From NCBI GenBank assembly GCA_031261125.1, contig JAISJZ010000074.1:1-8987 (forward strand): a stretch of DNA of 8,987 nucleotides, written 5' to 3'. Below, piece by piece: positions 1 to 6,652 of the stretch. The notes under the pieces are model-generated. The model did no database searches. It was not told the DNA's origin and worked only from the letters and a program-made list of their open reading frames with translations. The stretch is from Planctomycetaceae bacterium. GTDB taxonomy: Bacteria; Planctomycetota; Planctomycetia; Pirellulales; Thermoguttaceae. The position numbers and the translations under genes are program-made. Positions within the stretch are counted from its first letter, which is position 1, and the number at the start of each line of letters is the position of its first letter.

Positions 1-259
1 GCCGGCTCAAATCGTCGGTCGGTACCAGCGAACCGTCGCCGACACATTGCTTAATCCAATCGGACGAGATGTGTTCGATGTAGGATTGACCGGCTTTGAG
101 TTTTTTAACTTTTTCGGAATCAACATCAAAACCAAGCGTTTTGAATCCGCCCTTGATGTAAGCGTGAATCAGCGGCAGCCCGACGTAGCCGAGACCGATG
201 ATGCCGATTTTGGCGGTTTTATCGGCAATTTTCTTTTCGAGGGAAGCAAAAGCGGTCAT
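1..259 (-). CDS. Nucleotide-sugar dehydrogenase (UDP-GlcNAc 6-dehydrogenase / WbpA-like), C-terminus cut by window edge
   Basis: Only the first 86 codons are in the window; the gene runs off the left edge. Reading the minus strand from the ATG at 259, the product has a short leader and then a Rossmann NAD-binding fold. The glycine-rich loop GLGYVGLP lies at about residues 22-29 and the acidic strand end FDVD at about 44-47, where Asp45 would bind the NAD ribose. The stretch AGQSYIEHI follows the first Rossmann helices and is typical of UDP-sugar 6-dehydrogenases of the WbpA/TviB/Ugd superfamily. These cytoplasmic enzymes oxidise the C6 hydroxyl of a UDP-hexose to a carboxylate for polysaccharide or O-antigen precursors. 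The SYIxHI form leans towards UDP-N-acetylhexosamine rather than UDP-glucose as substrate, but the catalytic Cys and sugar-binding half are missing, so this is only a leaning. There is no clear Shine-Dalgarno sequence. Confidence 0.88.
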   Translation of the reverse strand, partial: MTAFASLEKKIADKTAKIGIIGLGYVGLPLIHAYIKGGFKTLGFDVDSEKVKKLKAGQSYIEHISSDWIKQCVGDGSLVPTDDLSR

Positions 260-310
260 CTGTTTGTCTGAAAAGGAAAGGATGAGAGGTATTCATAAAA
301 CGAAAACAGA

Positions 311-319
311 ATTATAACA
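311..319 (-). promoter_or_regulatory. Extended -10 promoter element for the nucleotide-sugar dehydrogenase
   Basis: On the minus strand the sequence reads TGTTATAAT, a perfect TATAAT with the TG-n extension. It lies about 50 nt upstream of the dehydrogenase ATG at 259. No convincing -35 hexamer sits at 16-18 bp, which is acceptable for an extended -10 promoter. The assignment rests on consensus match and position only. Confidence 0.5.
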
Positions 320-343
320 CAGAAACAACGGGAAGGGAAGAGG

Positions 344-373
344 TTGACAATGTTCTTGCAGGTCTGTTATATT
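344..373 (+). promoter_or_regulatory. Sigma70-type promoter for the hybrid histidine kinase
   Basis: A perfect -35 hexamer TTGACA (344-349) and a near-consensus -10 TATATT (368-373) are separated by 18 bp. Transcription would begin near 380, inside a small inverted repeat. It faces the kinase gene and lies back to back with the minus-strand promoter at 311-319. Expected leader length is about 140 nt if translation starts at 521, or about 63 nt if it starts at the TTG at 443. Confidence 0.6.
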
Positions 374-377
374 CTGG

Positions 378-395
378 GGAGTTCCTGAAAACTCC
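378..395 (+). repeat. Inverted repeat at the predicted transcription start
   Basis: Arms GGAGTT (378-383) and AACTCC (390-395) flank a 6-nt loop. The repeat begins about 5 bp after the -10 element, so it could be a repressor operator covering +1 or a 5'-end hairpin in the kinase mRNA. With only 6-bp arms it could also be chance. Confidence 0.35.
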
Positions 396-520
396 TCAAC
401 AAAAAGAAAATAAAGAATAATCCCCCCCTTTTTCATCTTTTTTTGAGTAGAAAATTTTTTAGAAGTATTCCCCTGTCCTATTTTGACGGCGGTAAGATTT
501 CCCTCCGATTTACTACGACT

Positions 521-3500
521 ATGCCGGTTTCCGTTAACTCCAACGATTTACAGTTGATAATCGACGCACTGCCTGATTCGGTGTTTGTTGTTGATAAAAA
601 TTTTGTTATACAACAGGTTAATCAGTCCACTAAAAAATCCTACCGTGATGTTCCGAGCATCGAAGGACAGTACTGCCACATTCTTTTTATGCACAACGGG
701 ACGGTTTGCAATTTCTGTCCCGTAAAAAAAGTGTTCGAGACAGGACAAATCGCCCGCAGCAGTTGTTTTAATCCTACGACCAATACTTATCTTGAATTAA
801 CCGCCACACCGCTCAAAGACCCGCAAACCGGAGAAATCATCGGTGCGTATGAATCGTGCCGGAATGTGAACAAAGAGATTCTTGAAGAGAAGAAACGAAT
901 TGAAAGCGAAAAATTCGCGGAAAATATCCTTGCCGCTGTTACGGATATGATTTTCGTCATTGACCGGAATTATACAATTATTAGATCGAATCCGGTTTAT
1001 GAACGTGTGATGAAGAAATTTATGCCGATTGTCGGGAAAAAGTGCCATTTTCTTGCCGGTTATCCCGATGAACCGTGTCCTGATTGTCCGGCGATTGACG
1101 TTTTTATTACCGGCGAGGACTCTCCGACAGTCATTCATCACCACCCCGGCGACGGCGAAAACCAGCCGTACATTAAACATTACGCCCGACCGGTAAAGGA
1201 TGTTAACGGCAACGTTATTGCCTGCATCGGCGTTTCCAGCGATGTTACGAAACAGGAAGAGCAAAAGTTGGAGTTAATGCGTTCACGGGACGAACTCGAT
1301 AAACGGATTATCGAAAGAACCGGCGAATTACAGCGGGAACGCAACTGCCTCCAAACGCTCTTGGAAATATCGCAGATGTATGATAAACCGGAGGAGGAAC
1401 TCATTGATTTCACGCTTCGAAAGAGCATTGAATTGACGCAAAGCGAATCCGGTTATATCACTTTCGTTAAAAACATTCACGGTCTCGATTTGCCGCTCAA
1501 CGGGATTGTCCTCGGCAAAGTGCAGGACTGCCTTATTCGTCTTGACCCGAACCGCACATCGCCGCTGCACCTTTCGCCGGTGTTATCGGAATGTGTCGTC
1601 AAAGGCGAACCGGTTATCACCCAATACACGGACAGCCGCAGACCGGACAGCGGCTTTCCGCCGGGACACGTTCCTATTAAATCGCACGTCAATTTGCCGA
1701 TTAAAAACGGCGGCGAAGTTATCGGGCTGCTGGGTGTCGGCAATAAACAGGAACCGTACAACGGCACCGATATTCAGCAATTAACGCTGCTGGGGCAGGG
1801 TTTGGAGGCAATCCTGCACCGCAGGTCGCAATCTGCCGACATTTATAAAGCGAAGAATGAAGCCGAAAGTGCAAACAAAGCGAAAAGTGAATTTCTCGCT
1901 CATATGAGCCACGAAATCCGCACGCCGCTTAACGGTGTTATCGGACTTTCCGATTTACTTCTCGGTACGCAACTGGCACCGAAACAACTGGAATACGCTC
2001 AACTGATTAACGATGCCGGTAAATCGCTGCTCTTTCTCGTCAACGATATTCTGGACTTCTCCAAAATCGAAGCGGGAAAGTTGGAACTCGACATCGAAAA
2101 ATTCGAGTTACCGATGGTGCTGCAAACGGTCTTCGGTATTCTTGCGTCCCGCGCTGCCGGAAAACAACTCGAACTGAACACGTTCATCAGTAAAAACGTC
2201 CCGTGTTCCGTTGAAGGCGATGCCGGCCGGATTCGGCAAATCCTGCTGAACCTCATCAGCAACGCCATTAAATTCACCGAAAACGGCGGTATCCGCGTCA
2301 ATATAACGGTTGATAGTATTAACGGCGTTAACGTGATTCTCCGTTTTGAAGTTGCAGATACCGGTATCGGAATTCCGCCGGATAAAATGGACCGGCTGTT
2401 CAAAGCGTTTTCACAAATTGACGCATCGGCGAACCGCATTTACGGCGGCACCGGGTTAGGTTTGGCAATTTCAATGCGGCTCGTCAAACTGATGGGCGGC
2501 GAAATCGGCGTAAAAAGCGAATGGGGCAAAGGGTCGAACTTCTGGTTCCTCATACCGTTCGGCTGCGACCCGGTCATTGCGAAATGTTTGGAACATCCCG
2601 AATGTCAGCATTTTCTTCGTTGTGCGTACTTCGACGAAAAGGGATGCACCGGAATTTATCATCGGGAGGTTACAGGTATTTATTTCCTCAAAGGACGGCG
2701 GGTCCTGATTATTGACGATAATTTTTCGCAGCGGACAACGATTCATCAGCAACTTGCCGATTGGGGGATGGTTTGCACGGATTGCAAATCCGGTACCGAA
2801 GCAGCGCAGGAAATGCTCAAAGCACGGGAGCAGCATCTGCCGTTTGATTTGATTGTTCTCGACAGCACGATTGATGCCCCGAAACACCGCAACAGCGGTT
2901 TGGTTTGGGCAAACGCAATGCAGCAGCAGACGGATTCCGTGAAGTACATTCCGCAGGTCATCCTGTTGTGTCCGCTTTCCGAAGACCCGGATTTATCGCA
3001 ACTTGAAGCGACCGGTGCGGAGACCGTCCGCAAACCGATGGACACATCGTCGCTGTTCAATGCGGTGATGAACCGGCTTCACGAAACGGAACGGTTGGCG
3101 AATCTTGATTCAGGGATTATGACGCTCACAGAACATCAGCACCGCCGAAAACGCCGGCAGCCGCCCCCGGTCGGAGTTCATTATTTATCGCCGCTCGCCG
3201 GTAAGATACATATCTTGATTGCAGAAGACAATAAAATTAACCAAATCGTTGCCGTTAATCTGTTGAAAGAGTGCGGTTTCAGTTGCGATACGGCAGCAAA
3301 CGGCACAGAAGCAGTCGATAAGGTACGCACCGGCAGTTACGATGCCGTACTGATGGATTGTCAGATGCCCGGAATGGACGGATACGAAGCAACAGACCTA
3401 ATCCGTAAGTGGGAAGAAGCAATAGGAAAAAAACGTTTGCCGATTATTGCGCTGACGGCAAACGCTACGAAAGAAGACATCCAAAAATGTTTGGATGCCG

Positions 3501-3577
3501 GTATGGATGCGTATTGCAGCAAACCGATTGACCCGAAAACACTGGTCGGTCAAATCGAACAATGCTGCGGAAAATAA
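521..3577 (+). CDS. Soluble hybrid sensor histidine kinase, PAS-PAS-GAF-HisKA-HATPase-REC-REC
   Basis: A 1018-residue cytoplasmic phosphorelay kinase with no membrane segment. PAS1 is at about residues 8-120 and PAS2 at about 133-246. A coiled coil follows, then a GAF domain at about 280-436. The HisKA H-box SHEIRTPLNG carries phospho-acceptor His464. The HATPase has its N-box Asn at 581, G1 box DTGIGI at 613-618 and G2 box GTGLGL at 643-648. REC1 (about 726-838) has acidic pair DD, acceptor Asp781 and a KP lysine. REC2 (about 895-1013) has acceptor Asp946 and a clear LTA switch. Both PAS domains carry C-x10-C-x2-C-P (Cys52/63/66 and Cys175/186/189), and five more Cys lie between the HATPase and REC1. 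There is no Hpt, output domain or response-regulator gene nearby, so target and signal are unknown. I chose the ATG at 521 because PAS1 starts directly after it; an in-frame TTG at 443 would add 26 residues. Neither start has a strong Shine-Dalgarno site. Confidence 0.93.
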   Translation: MPVSVNSNDLQLIIDALPDSVFVVDKNFVIQQVNQSTKKSYRDVPSIEGQYCHILFMHNGTVCNFCPVKKVFETGQIARSSCFNPTTNTYLELTATPLKDPQTGEIIGAYESCRNVNKEILEEKKRIESEKFAENILAAVTDMIFVIDRNYTIIRSNPVYERVMKKFMPIVGKKCHFLAGYPDEPCPDCPAIDVFITGEDSPTVIHHHPGDGENQPYIKHYARPVKDVNGNVIACIGVSSDVTKQEEQKLELMRSRDELDKRIIERTGELQRERNCLQTLLEISQMYDKPEEELIDFTLRKSIELTQSESGYITFVKNIHGLDLPLNGIVLGKVQDCLIRLDPNRTSPLHLSPVLSECVVKGEPVITQYTDSRRPDSGFPPGHVPIKSHVNLPIKNGGEVIGLLGVGNKQEPYNGTDIQQLTLLGQGLEAILHRRSQSADIYKAKNEAESANKAKSEFLAHMSHEIRTPLNGVIGLSDLLLGTQLAPKQLEYAQLINDAGKSLLFLVNDILDFSKIEAGKLELDIEKFELPMVLQTVFGILASRAAGKQLELNTFISKNVPCSVEGDAGRIRQILLNLISNAIKFTENGGIRVNITVDSINGVNVILRFEVADTGIGIPPDKMDRLFKAFSQIDASANRIYGGTGLGLAISMRLVKLMGGEIGVKSEWGKGSNFWFLIPFGCDPVIAKCLEHPECQHFLRCAYFDEKGCTGIYHREVTGIYFLKGRRVLIIDDNFSQRTTIHQQLADWGMVCTDCKSGTEAAQEMLKAREQHLPFDLIVLDSTIDAPKHRNSGLVWANAMQQQTDSVKYIPQVILLCPLSEDPDLSQLEATGAETVRKPMDTSSLFNAVMNRLHETERLANLDSGIMTLTEHQHRRKRRQPPPVGVHYLSPLAGKIHILIAEDNKINQIVAVNLLKECGFSCDTAANGTEAVDKVRTGSYDAVLMDCQMPGMDGYEATDLIRKWEEAIGKKRLPIIALTANATKEDIQKCLDAGMDAYCSKPIDPKTLVGQIEQCCGK

Positions 3578-3580
3578 CGC

Positions 3581-4462
3581 CTACTTTCTCGGCAGTTCAT
3601 TGGCACCGGGCGTTACCTTGTCAATGTTCGGCATTGTATCAATGTCGAACCGTCTGACCGACCATTCAACAAGTTCCCCGATGCGGCGGACATCTTCCGT
3701 CTTTTCCCAATAGTTGTCATTGTGTCCGAACGGCGAATAGGCGACCCGTCCTTTGCCTTCGGTACGCACCCAACTGGCAGGAAACGGCGGGCGTTCGTAA
3801 TCCTTGCCCTTCATTTCTTTCGTTTCCTGAATAAGTAGAGCGTGAATGTCCTTGTTGTACTCCTTGTTTGTGTACCATTCTTCCCAAACGGTGATGGCTT
3901 TTCCGGCATCTTTCAGATACGGCACTTCGGCAGGCAGCACTACGGATACCGTTGCGGTCTGCTGCTCCCCGTGTCCGCTGAACCGTGCGCCGATGAACCG
4001 GGTATAAAGGTCAACACCGTCCGCCGCCTTCTGTCTGCAATGGCTGTCCGTTGCCGCGTGAATACCGACGAAGCCCTTGCCGCCGTTGACTGCCGCAATC
4101 AATTTCCGCAATCCTTCGCCGGATACCGGTTTTGCCTTATCGTTCTTGGAACCTTTTTCTTCTTCCAAGTTGCCGGACGTGTAAAAAATGAACCCGCTGT
4201 ACTGCGACAAGTCGCCGTCGAAAACGCCGCCGTTCTGCGTTTCGGCAAGTTCAATGTTCTTGCCGGCGAGGTATTTTTTCAACGCTTCGCCGCAGAGTGT
4301 TGTTCCGTCCGGTCGAAGTTTGACGGGACCGTGTTCAAATCCCTGCGACCGGGAAAAGAACAGGACTTTATCCTTTTTTGCCTCTTGGGCAAACGCTCCG
4401 AATGCCAGTACCGCGGCACAGACAACGGTCAGTGCCGACAACAAAAAAAATCGCCGTTTCAT
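3581..4462 (-). CDS. Secreted ThuA-domain protein (class I glutamine amidotransferase-like fold)
   Basis: 293 residues. The N-terminus is a classical signal peptide: MKRR, a hydrophobic core, and a likely signal peptidase I site after AFA (residue 25). There is no proper lipobox. The mature part opens with VLFFSRSQGFEH and continues with GFVGIHAATDS, FSGHGEQQ, EEWY and SWVRTEGKGRVAYSPFGH. This set is characteristic of the ThuA-like family, which was named for trehalose utilisation and is very abundant in planctomycetes, often with secreted sugar-active enzymes. The biochemical activity of these secreted ThuA proteins is not established, and the sequence gives no substrate. The ATG at 4462 is preferred to a TTG three codons upstream because the signal peptide begins cleanly there. 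It is the last gene of the tyrS-HEPN-MNT run, 32 nt after the MNT stop, and converges on the kinase with a 3-bp gap. Confidence 0.87.
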   Translation of the reverse strand: MKRRFFLLSALTVVCAAVLAFGAFAQEAKKDKVLFFSRSQGFEHGPVKLRPDGTTLCGEALKKYLAGKNIELAETQNGGVFDGDLSQYSGFIFYTSGNLEEEKGSKNDKAKPVSGEGLRKLIAAVNGGKGFVGIHAATDSHCRQKAADGVDLYTRFIGARFSGHGEQQTATVSVVLPAEVPYLKDAGKAITVWEEWYTNKEYNKDIHALLIQETKEMKGKDYERPPFPASWVRTEGKGRVAYSPFGHNDNYWEKTEDVRRIGELVEWSVRRFDIDTMPNIDKVTPGANELPRK

Positions 4463-4494
4463 AAAAAACAAAAGGGTGAGAGGTGGGAGGTTGA

Positions 4495-4815
4495 CTATAA
4501 TTCGATGCCGGTGCGCAGGACTTCCTCAACAAACGGATTACCGGTCGTTAAGTCCGACGTTGCAAAACCGTTCGGTTCAATGTAAATGTCTTTATCGTAT
4601 TTGCACTTCAACTGATGCAGTGCAATAAGCGCATCCAAATGTGATATGTTCTCGAAAGCAGGCGAAAAGAAGCACAAATCGACATCGCTGTCCTGATGCG
4701 GCGTACCGTGAGCGTATGAACCGTAAAGATAAATTTTATCGACAGGATACACGGCTTTTACATCAGCAATGTACTGTTGAACTAATCCTTCGAGGGGGCG
4801 AAAGTCATCAACCAT
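4495..4815 (-). CDS. Minimal nucleotidyltransferase (MNT) of a HEPN/MNT pair
   Basis: 106 residues, the usual size of stand-alone MNT proteins. The DNA polymerase beta-type signature is intact: IYLYGSYAHGT (Gly32-Ser33) followed by SDVDL with metal-binding Asp44 and Asp46. A third acidic position is plausible at Asp76 in KDIYIE. The family transfers nucleotides; in characterised HEPN/MNT modules the MNT acts as antitoxin by adenylylating a tyrosine of the HEPN partner. Here the MNT start lies 34 nt inside the HEPN gene, so the two are translationally linked, and an AAGGA ribosome-binding site sits inside the HEPN coding sequence. Domain assignment is firm. The antitoxin role is inferred from pairing. 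Confidence 0.88.
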   Translation of the reverse strand: MVDDFRPLEGLVQQYIADVKAVYPVDKIYLYGSYAHGTPHQDSDVDLCFFSPAFENISHLDALIALHQLKCKYDKDIYIEPNGFATSDLTTGNPFVEEVLRTGIEL

Positions 4816-5192
4816 TGTACTATTTCCTTGGTTTTGTCGAGTTGGACCTCGGCAAATTGCTTATCAGTTGCTGCACTCAATTTTTCCTTATAGTTGGCAT
4901 AACGGTTGTTAAGGTAATAGGAAGTCAGCACAGCAAAAAAATCTCTTTTCTCTTGGTCAATTTCAATCGGCACTTTATCCGAAAACCGCGACAGCAGTTG
5001 GTTAATATCGTGCAGTTTCGGTGCTTCTGTACCGGTGTAATAGATATGCAGTCCTTTCACAAGTTTTTCAACTGTCTGCTGACACATAAAAACGACATAC
5101 GTCCAACGTCCGCCGTTGTACATCACATCGGCACTGTCCAAATCGTACTGAACGCGGTCGAGCCAGTATTCAAACTTTTCTTCATTCGTCAT
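4782..5192 (-). CDS. HEPN-domain protein paired with MNT
   Basis: 136 residues, mostly helical. It matches the classical HEPN pattern: an N-terminal helix with YDLDSAD, a second helix with CQQTVEKLVKGL (about 37-48), then PKLHDINQLL (about 58-67) and a late RYANY (97-101) equivalent to the RYPxY end of the family. The gene is first of the pair and overlaps MNT by 34 nt. It starts 29 nt after the tyrS stop with no terminator between. Many HEPN toxins are RNases with an R-x4-6-H motif. That motif is absent after Arg97 and I see none elsewhere, so RNase activity should not be assumed. Tyr98 or Tyr101 could be modification targets for the MNT, which is inference. G+C at 4861-4920 is 21 of 60, against 30 of 60 at 5461-5520 in tyrS, compatible with later acquisition. 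Confidence 0.86.
   Translation of the reverse strand: MTNEEKFEYWLDRVQYDLDSADVMYNGGRWTYVVFMCQQTVEKLVKGLHIYYTGTEAPKLHDINQLLSRFSDKVPIEIDQEKRDFFAVLTSYYLNNRYANYKEKLSAATDKQFAEVQLDKTKEIVQWLMTFAPSKD
4825..4829 (-). promoter_or_regulatory. Internal ribosome-binding site for the MNT gene
   Basis: The minus strand reads AAGGA, 9 nt before the ATG at 4815 and entirely within the upstream HEPN gene. It fixes the MNT start and lets MNT be translated independently of read-through, which suits an antitoxin needed in equal or larger amount. Confidence 0.55.
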
Positions 5193-5221
5193 ACCGGAAT
5201 TGTATCATAAATGCGGCTGAA

Positions 5222-6502
5222 CTATACAAACCGCAGCAGGGCGTACTTCTTTTTTCCGCTGCGGAGAACAAGCACTGTTTCGCTCGCCAAGTCCGAAATG
5301 GTGAGTTTTGCGTCAATGTCCCTGACGTTCATATTATTCACATAAGCACCGCCTTGCTGAATCAACCGCCGGGCTTCGTTCTTGGTCGGCACAAGCACCG
5401 CCGCTAACAATGCTTCCGTCAGCGGCAATCCGTCTTCCAATGCCGTCCGCGGCAATTCCTTTGACGGAACATCAGCAAAAATCGCCCCCAGTTGGACATC
5501 GTCCAAACCGGCAATTTCTCCGCCGAAGAAAATCTGCGTTGCCCGCTGCGCCGCCGCCAACCCCTCTTCGCCGTGAACAATTCTTGTGAATTCGTCCGCT
5601 AACCGCTTTTGTGCAATCCGCTTTTCAGGGGCGGCAAAATGTTCGGCTGCCACGGCGGCGACTTCATCCTGCGTCAAATCGGTGAAGATTTTCAGCACCT
5701 TTTCGACATCGGCATCCTCTGTATTAACCCAGTATTGGTAAAATTGGTACGGCGGGGTCTTTTCCGGGTCGAGCCACAACGCTCCGCTTTCCGTTTTGCC
5801 CATCTTTTTGCCATCGCTTTTCGTAACCAACGGACTGGTCAAGCCGTACAGTTGCGGCACGCCGACCTTCCGACCGTATTCGCAGCCGAGCGTGATGTTG
5901 CCCCATTGGTCGCTCCCGCCGATTTGCAGTTCACAGTTGTACGTCCGGTGCAGATGAACGAAATCGTAGGACTGCAATACCATATAGGAAAATTCAGTAT
6001 AACTTAAACCGTTACCGCCGTCTTCAAGACGTGATTTAACGGAATCTTTCGCGTGCATTATATTAACGGAGAAATTTTTTCCGACATCACGCAGGAATTC
6101 GATAGACGACATCGGAGCAATCCAATCATAATTGTTGACTAAAATTGCTCCGCATTCCCTATCGTCAAAATCGAGAAACCGCCGCATCTGTTTCTTAATC
6201 GACAGGACATTGCCGAAAATCTGGTCGAACGTTTGCAGGTTCCGTTCGGCACTTTTGCCGCTGGGGTCGCCAATCATACCGGTCGCACCGCCGATGAGGG
6301 CAATCGGGCGGTGTCCGAACTTTTGGAACCGCCGCAGGTTCAACAGCGGCAAGAGATGTCCGACGTGGAGCGAGTCCGCCGTAGGGTCGAAACCAGCGTA
6401 AACCGTGCGGGATTTCTCCATTAACCATTTTGCGATATTGGCATCATCGGTCGTCTGATAGACCAGTCCGCGCCAAGCGAGTTCAGTGAATATGTCTTTC
6501 AT
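5222..6502 (-). CDS. tyrS: Tyrosine--tRNA ligase
   Basis: 426 residues, normal for a bacterial TyrRS, a class I synthetase that activates tyrosine with ATP and charges tRNA-Tyr in the cytoplasm. Visible motifs: YAGFDPTADSLHVGHL (Tyr35; the HIGH-type box is HVGH at 46-49), the GDPSGK loop, the substrate-pocket QIGGSDQWGNI, and the KMSKS-equivalent KKMGKT at 232-237. The C-terminal S4 RNA-binding domain runs from about residue 358, with EARRLIQQGGAYVNN. All core elements are present and nothing is broken. I use the ATG at 6502 (MKDIFTELAWRG), where conserved TyrRS sequence begins. A TTG 36 nt upstream is open but adds an unconserved tail. No Shine-Dalgarno site precedes the start. It heads the run of minus-strand genes ending with thuA and is divergent from the barrel gene. 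Confidence 0.97.
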   Translation of the reverse strand: MKDIFTELAWRGLVYQTTDDANIAKWLMEKSRTVYAGFDPTADSLHVGHLLPLLNLRRFQKFGHRPIALIGGATGMIGDPSGKSAERNLQTFDQIFGNVLSIKKQMRRFLDFDDRECGAILVNNYDWIAPMSSIEFLRDVGKNFSVNIMHAKDSVKSRLEDGGNGLSYTEFSYMVLQSYDFVHLHRTYNCELQIGGSDQWGNITLGCEYGRKVGVPQLYGLTSPLVTKSDGKKMGKTESGALWLDPEKTPPYQFYQYWVNTEDADVEKVLKIFTDLTQDEVAAVAAEHFAAPEKRIAQKRLADEFTRIVHGEEGLAAAQRATQIFFGGEIAGLDDVQLGAIFADVPSKELPRTALEDGLPLTEALLAAVLVPTKNEARRLIQQGGAYVNNMNVRDIDAKLTISDLASETVLVLRSGKKKYALLRFV

Positions 6503-6556
6503 AACGAAAAAAATACCATACTGCCGATTATTATTCAACTGCCTCTACACAAAACG

Positions 6557-6569
6557 CCGATAAAATCGG
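6557..6569. repeat. Short inverted repeat in the tyrS / barrel divergent intergenic region
   Basis: CCGAT (6557-6561) and ATCGG (6565-6569) are separated by AAA. The 150-bp region between the divergent starts has no open gene. This small palindrome could be an operator shared by both promoters. No strong -35/-10 pair is visible next to it. Confidence 0.25.
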
Positions 6570-6584
6570 TATAGCCGTGTATAT

Positions 6585-6611
6585 GCCGGTACGTTTTCGG
6601 ACAAAACCGGC
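6585..6611 (+). repeat. Inverted repeat in the leader of the barrel gene
   Basis: Arms GCCGGT (6585-6590) and ACCGGC (6606-6611) enclose 15 nt. Extra pairing of TTT with AAA inside the loop is possible if a short bulge is allowed. It ends 41 nt before the ATG and could form a leader hairpin or an operator. It has no T-tract, so it is not a terminator for this strand. Confidence 0.35.
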
Positions 6612-6637
6612 AGAAAAAGGAAACAGTTCAGTACATT

Positions 6638-6641
6638 GAGG
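6638..6641 (+). promoter_or_regulatory. Weak ribosome-binding site of the barrel gene
   Basis: GAGG lies 11 nt before the ATG at 6653. The spacing is slightly long but it is the only purine-rich match upstream, and it supports this start, which is also where the signal peptide begins. Confidence 0.4.
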
Positions 6642-6652
6642 TACGCAAAACT

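Noticed and set aside
47..271. Plus-strand open frame at the left edge
   Set aside because: The opposite strand carries the NAD-binding GLGYVGLP and SYIEHI motifs of a nucleotide-sugar dehydrogenase, so the plus frame is its shadow.
443..520. TTG-initiated extension of the kinase by 26 residues
   Set aside because: The added sequence is not a signal peptide or recognisable domain, follows a T-rich tract without a Shine-Dalgarno site, and PAS1 starts right after the ATG at 521. It remains possible.
3842..4585. Long plus-strand open frame (247 codons) opposite thuA and the end of MNT
   Set aside because: It is antisense to a clear signal-peptide ThuA protein and to MNT, shows no domain pattern, and its composition is that of a shadow frame.
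4641..5210. Plus-strand open frame (189 codons) opposite HEPN and MNT
   Set aside because: The minus strand encodes two recognisable domains with a proper overlap and an internal ribosome-binding site. The plus frame has no recognisable motif.
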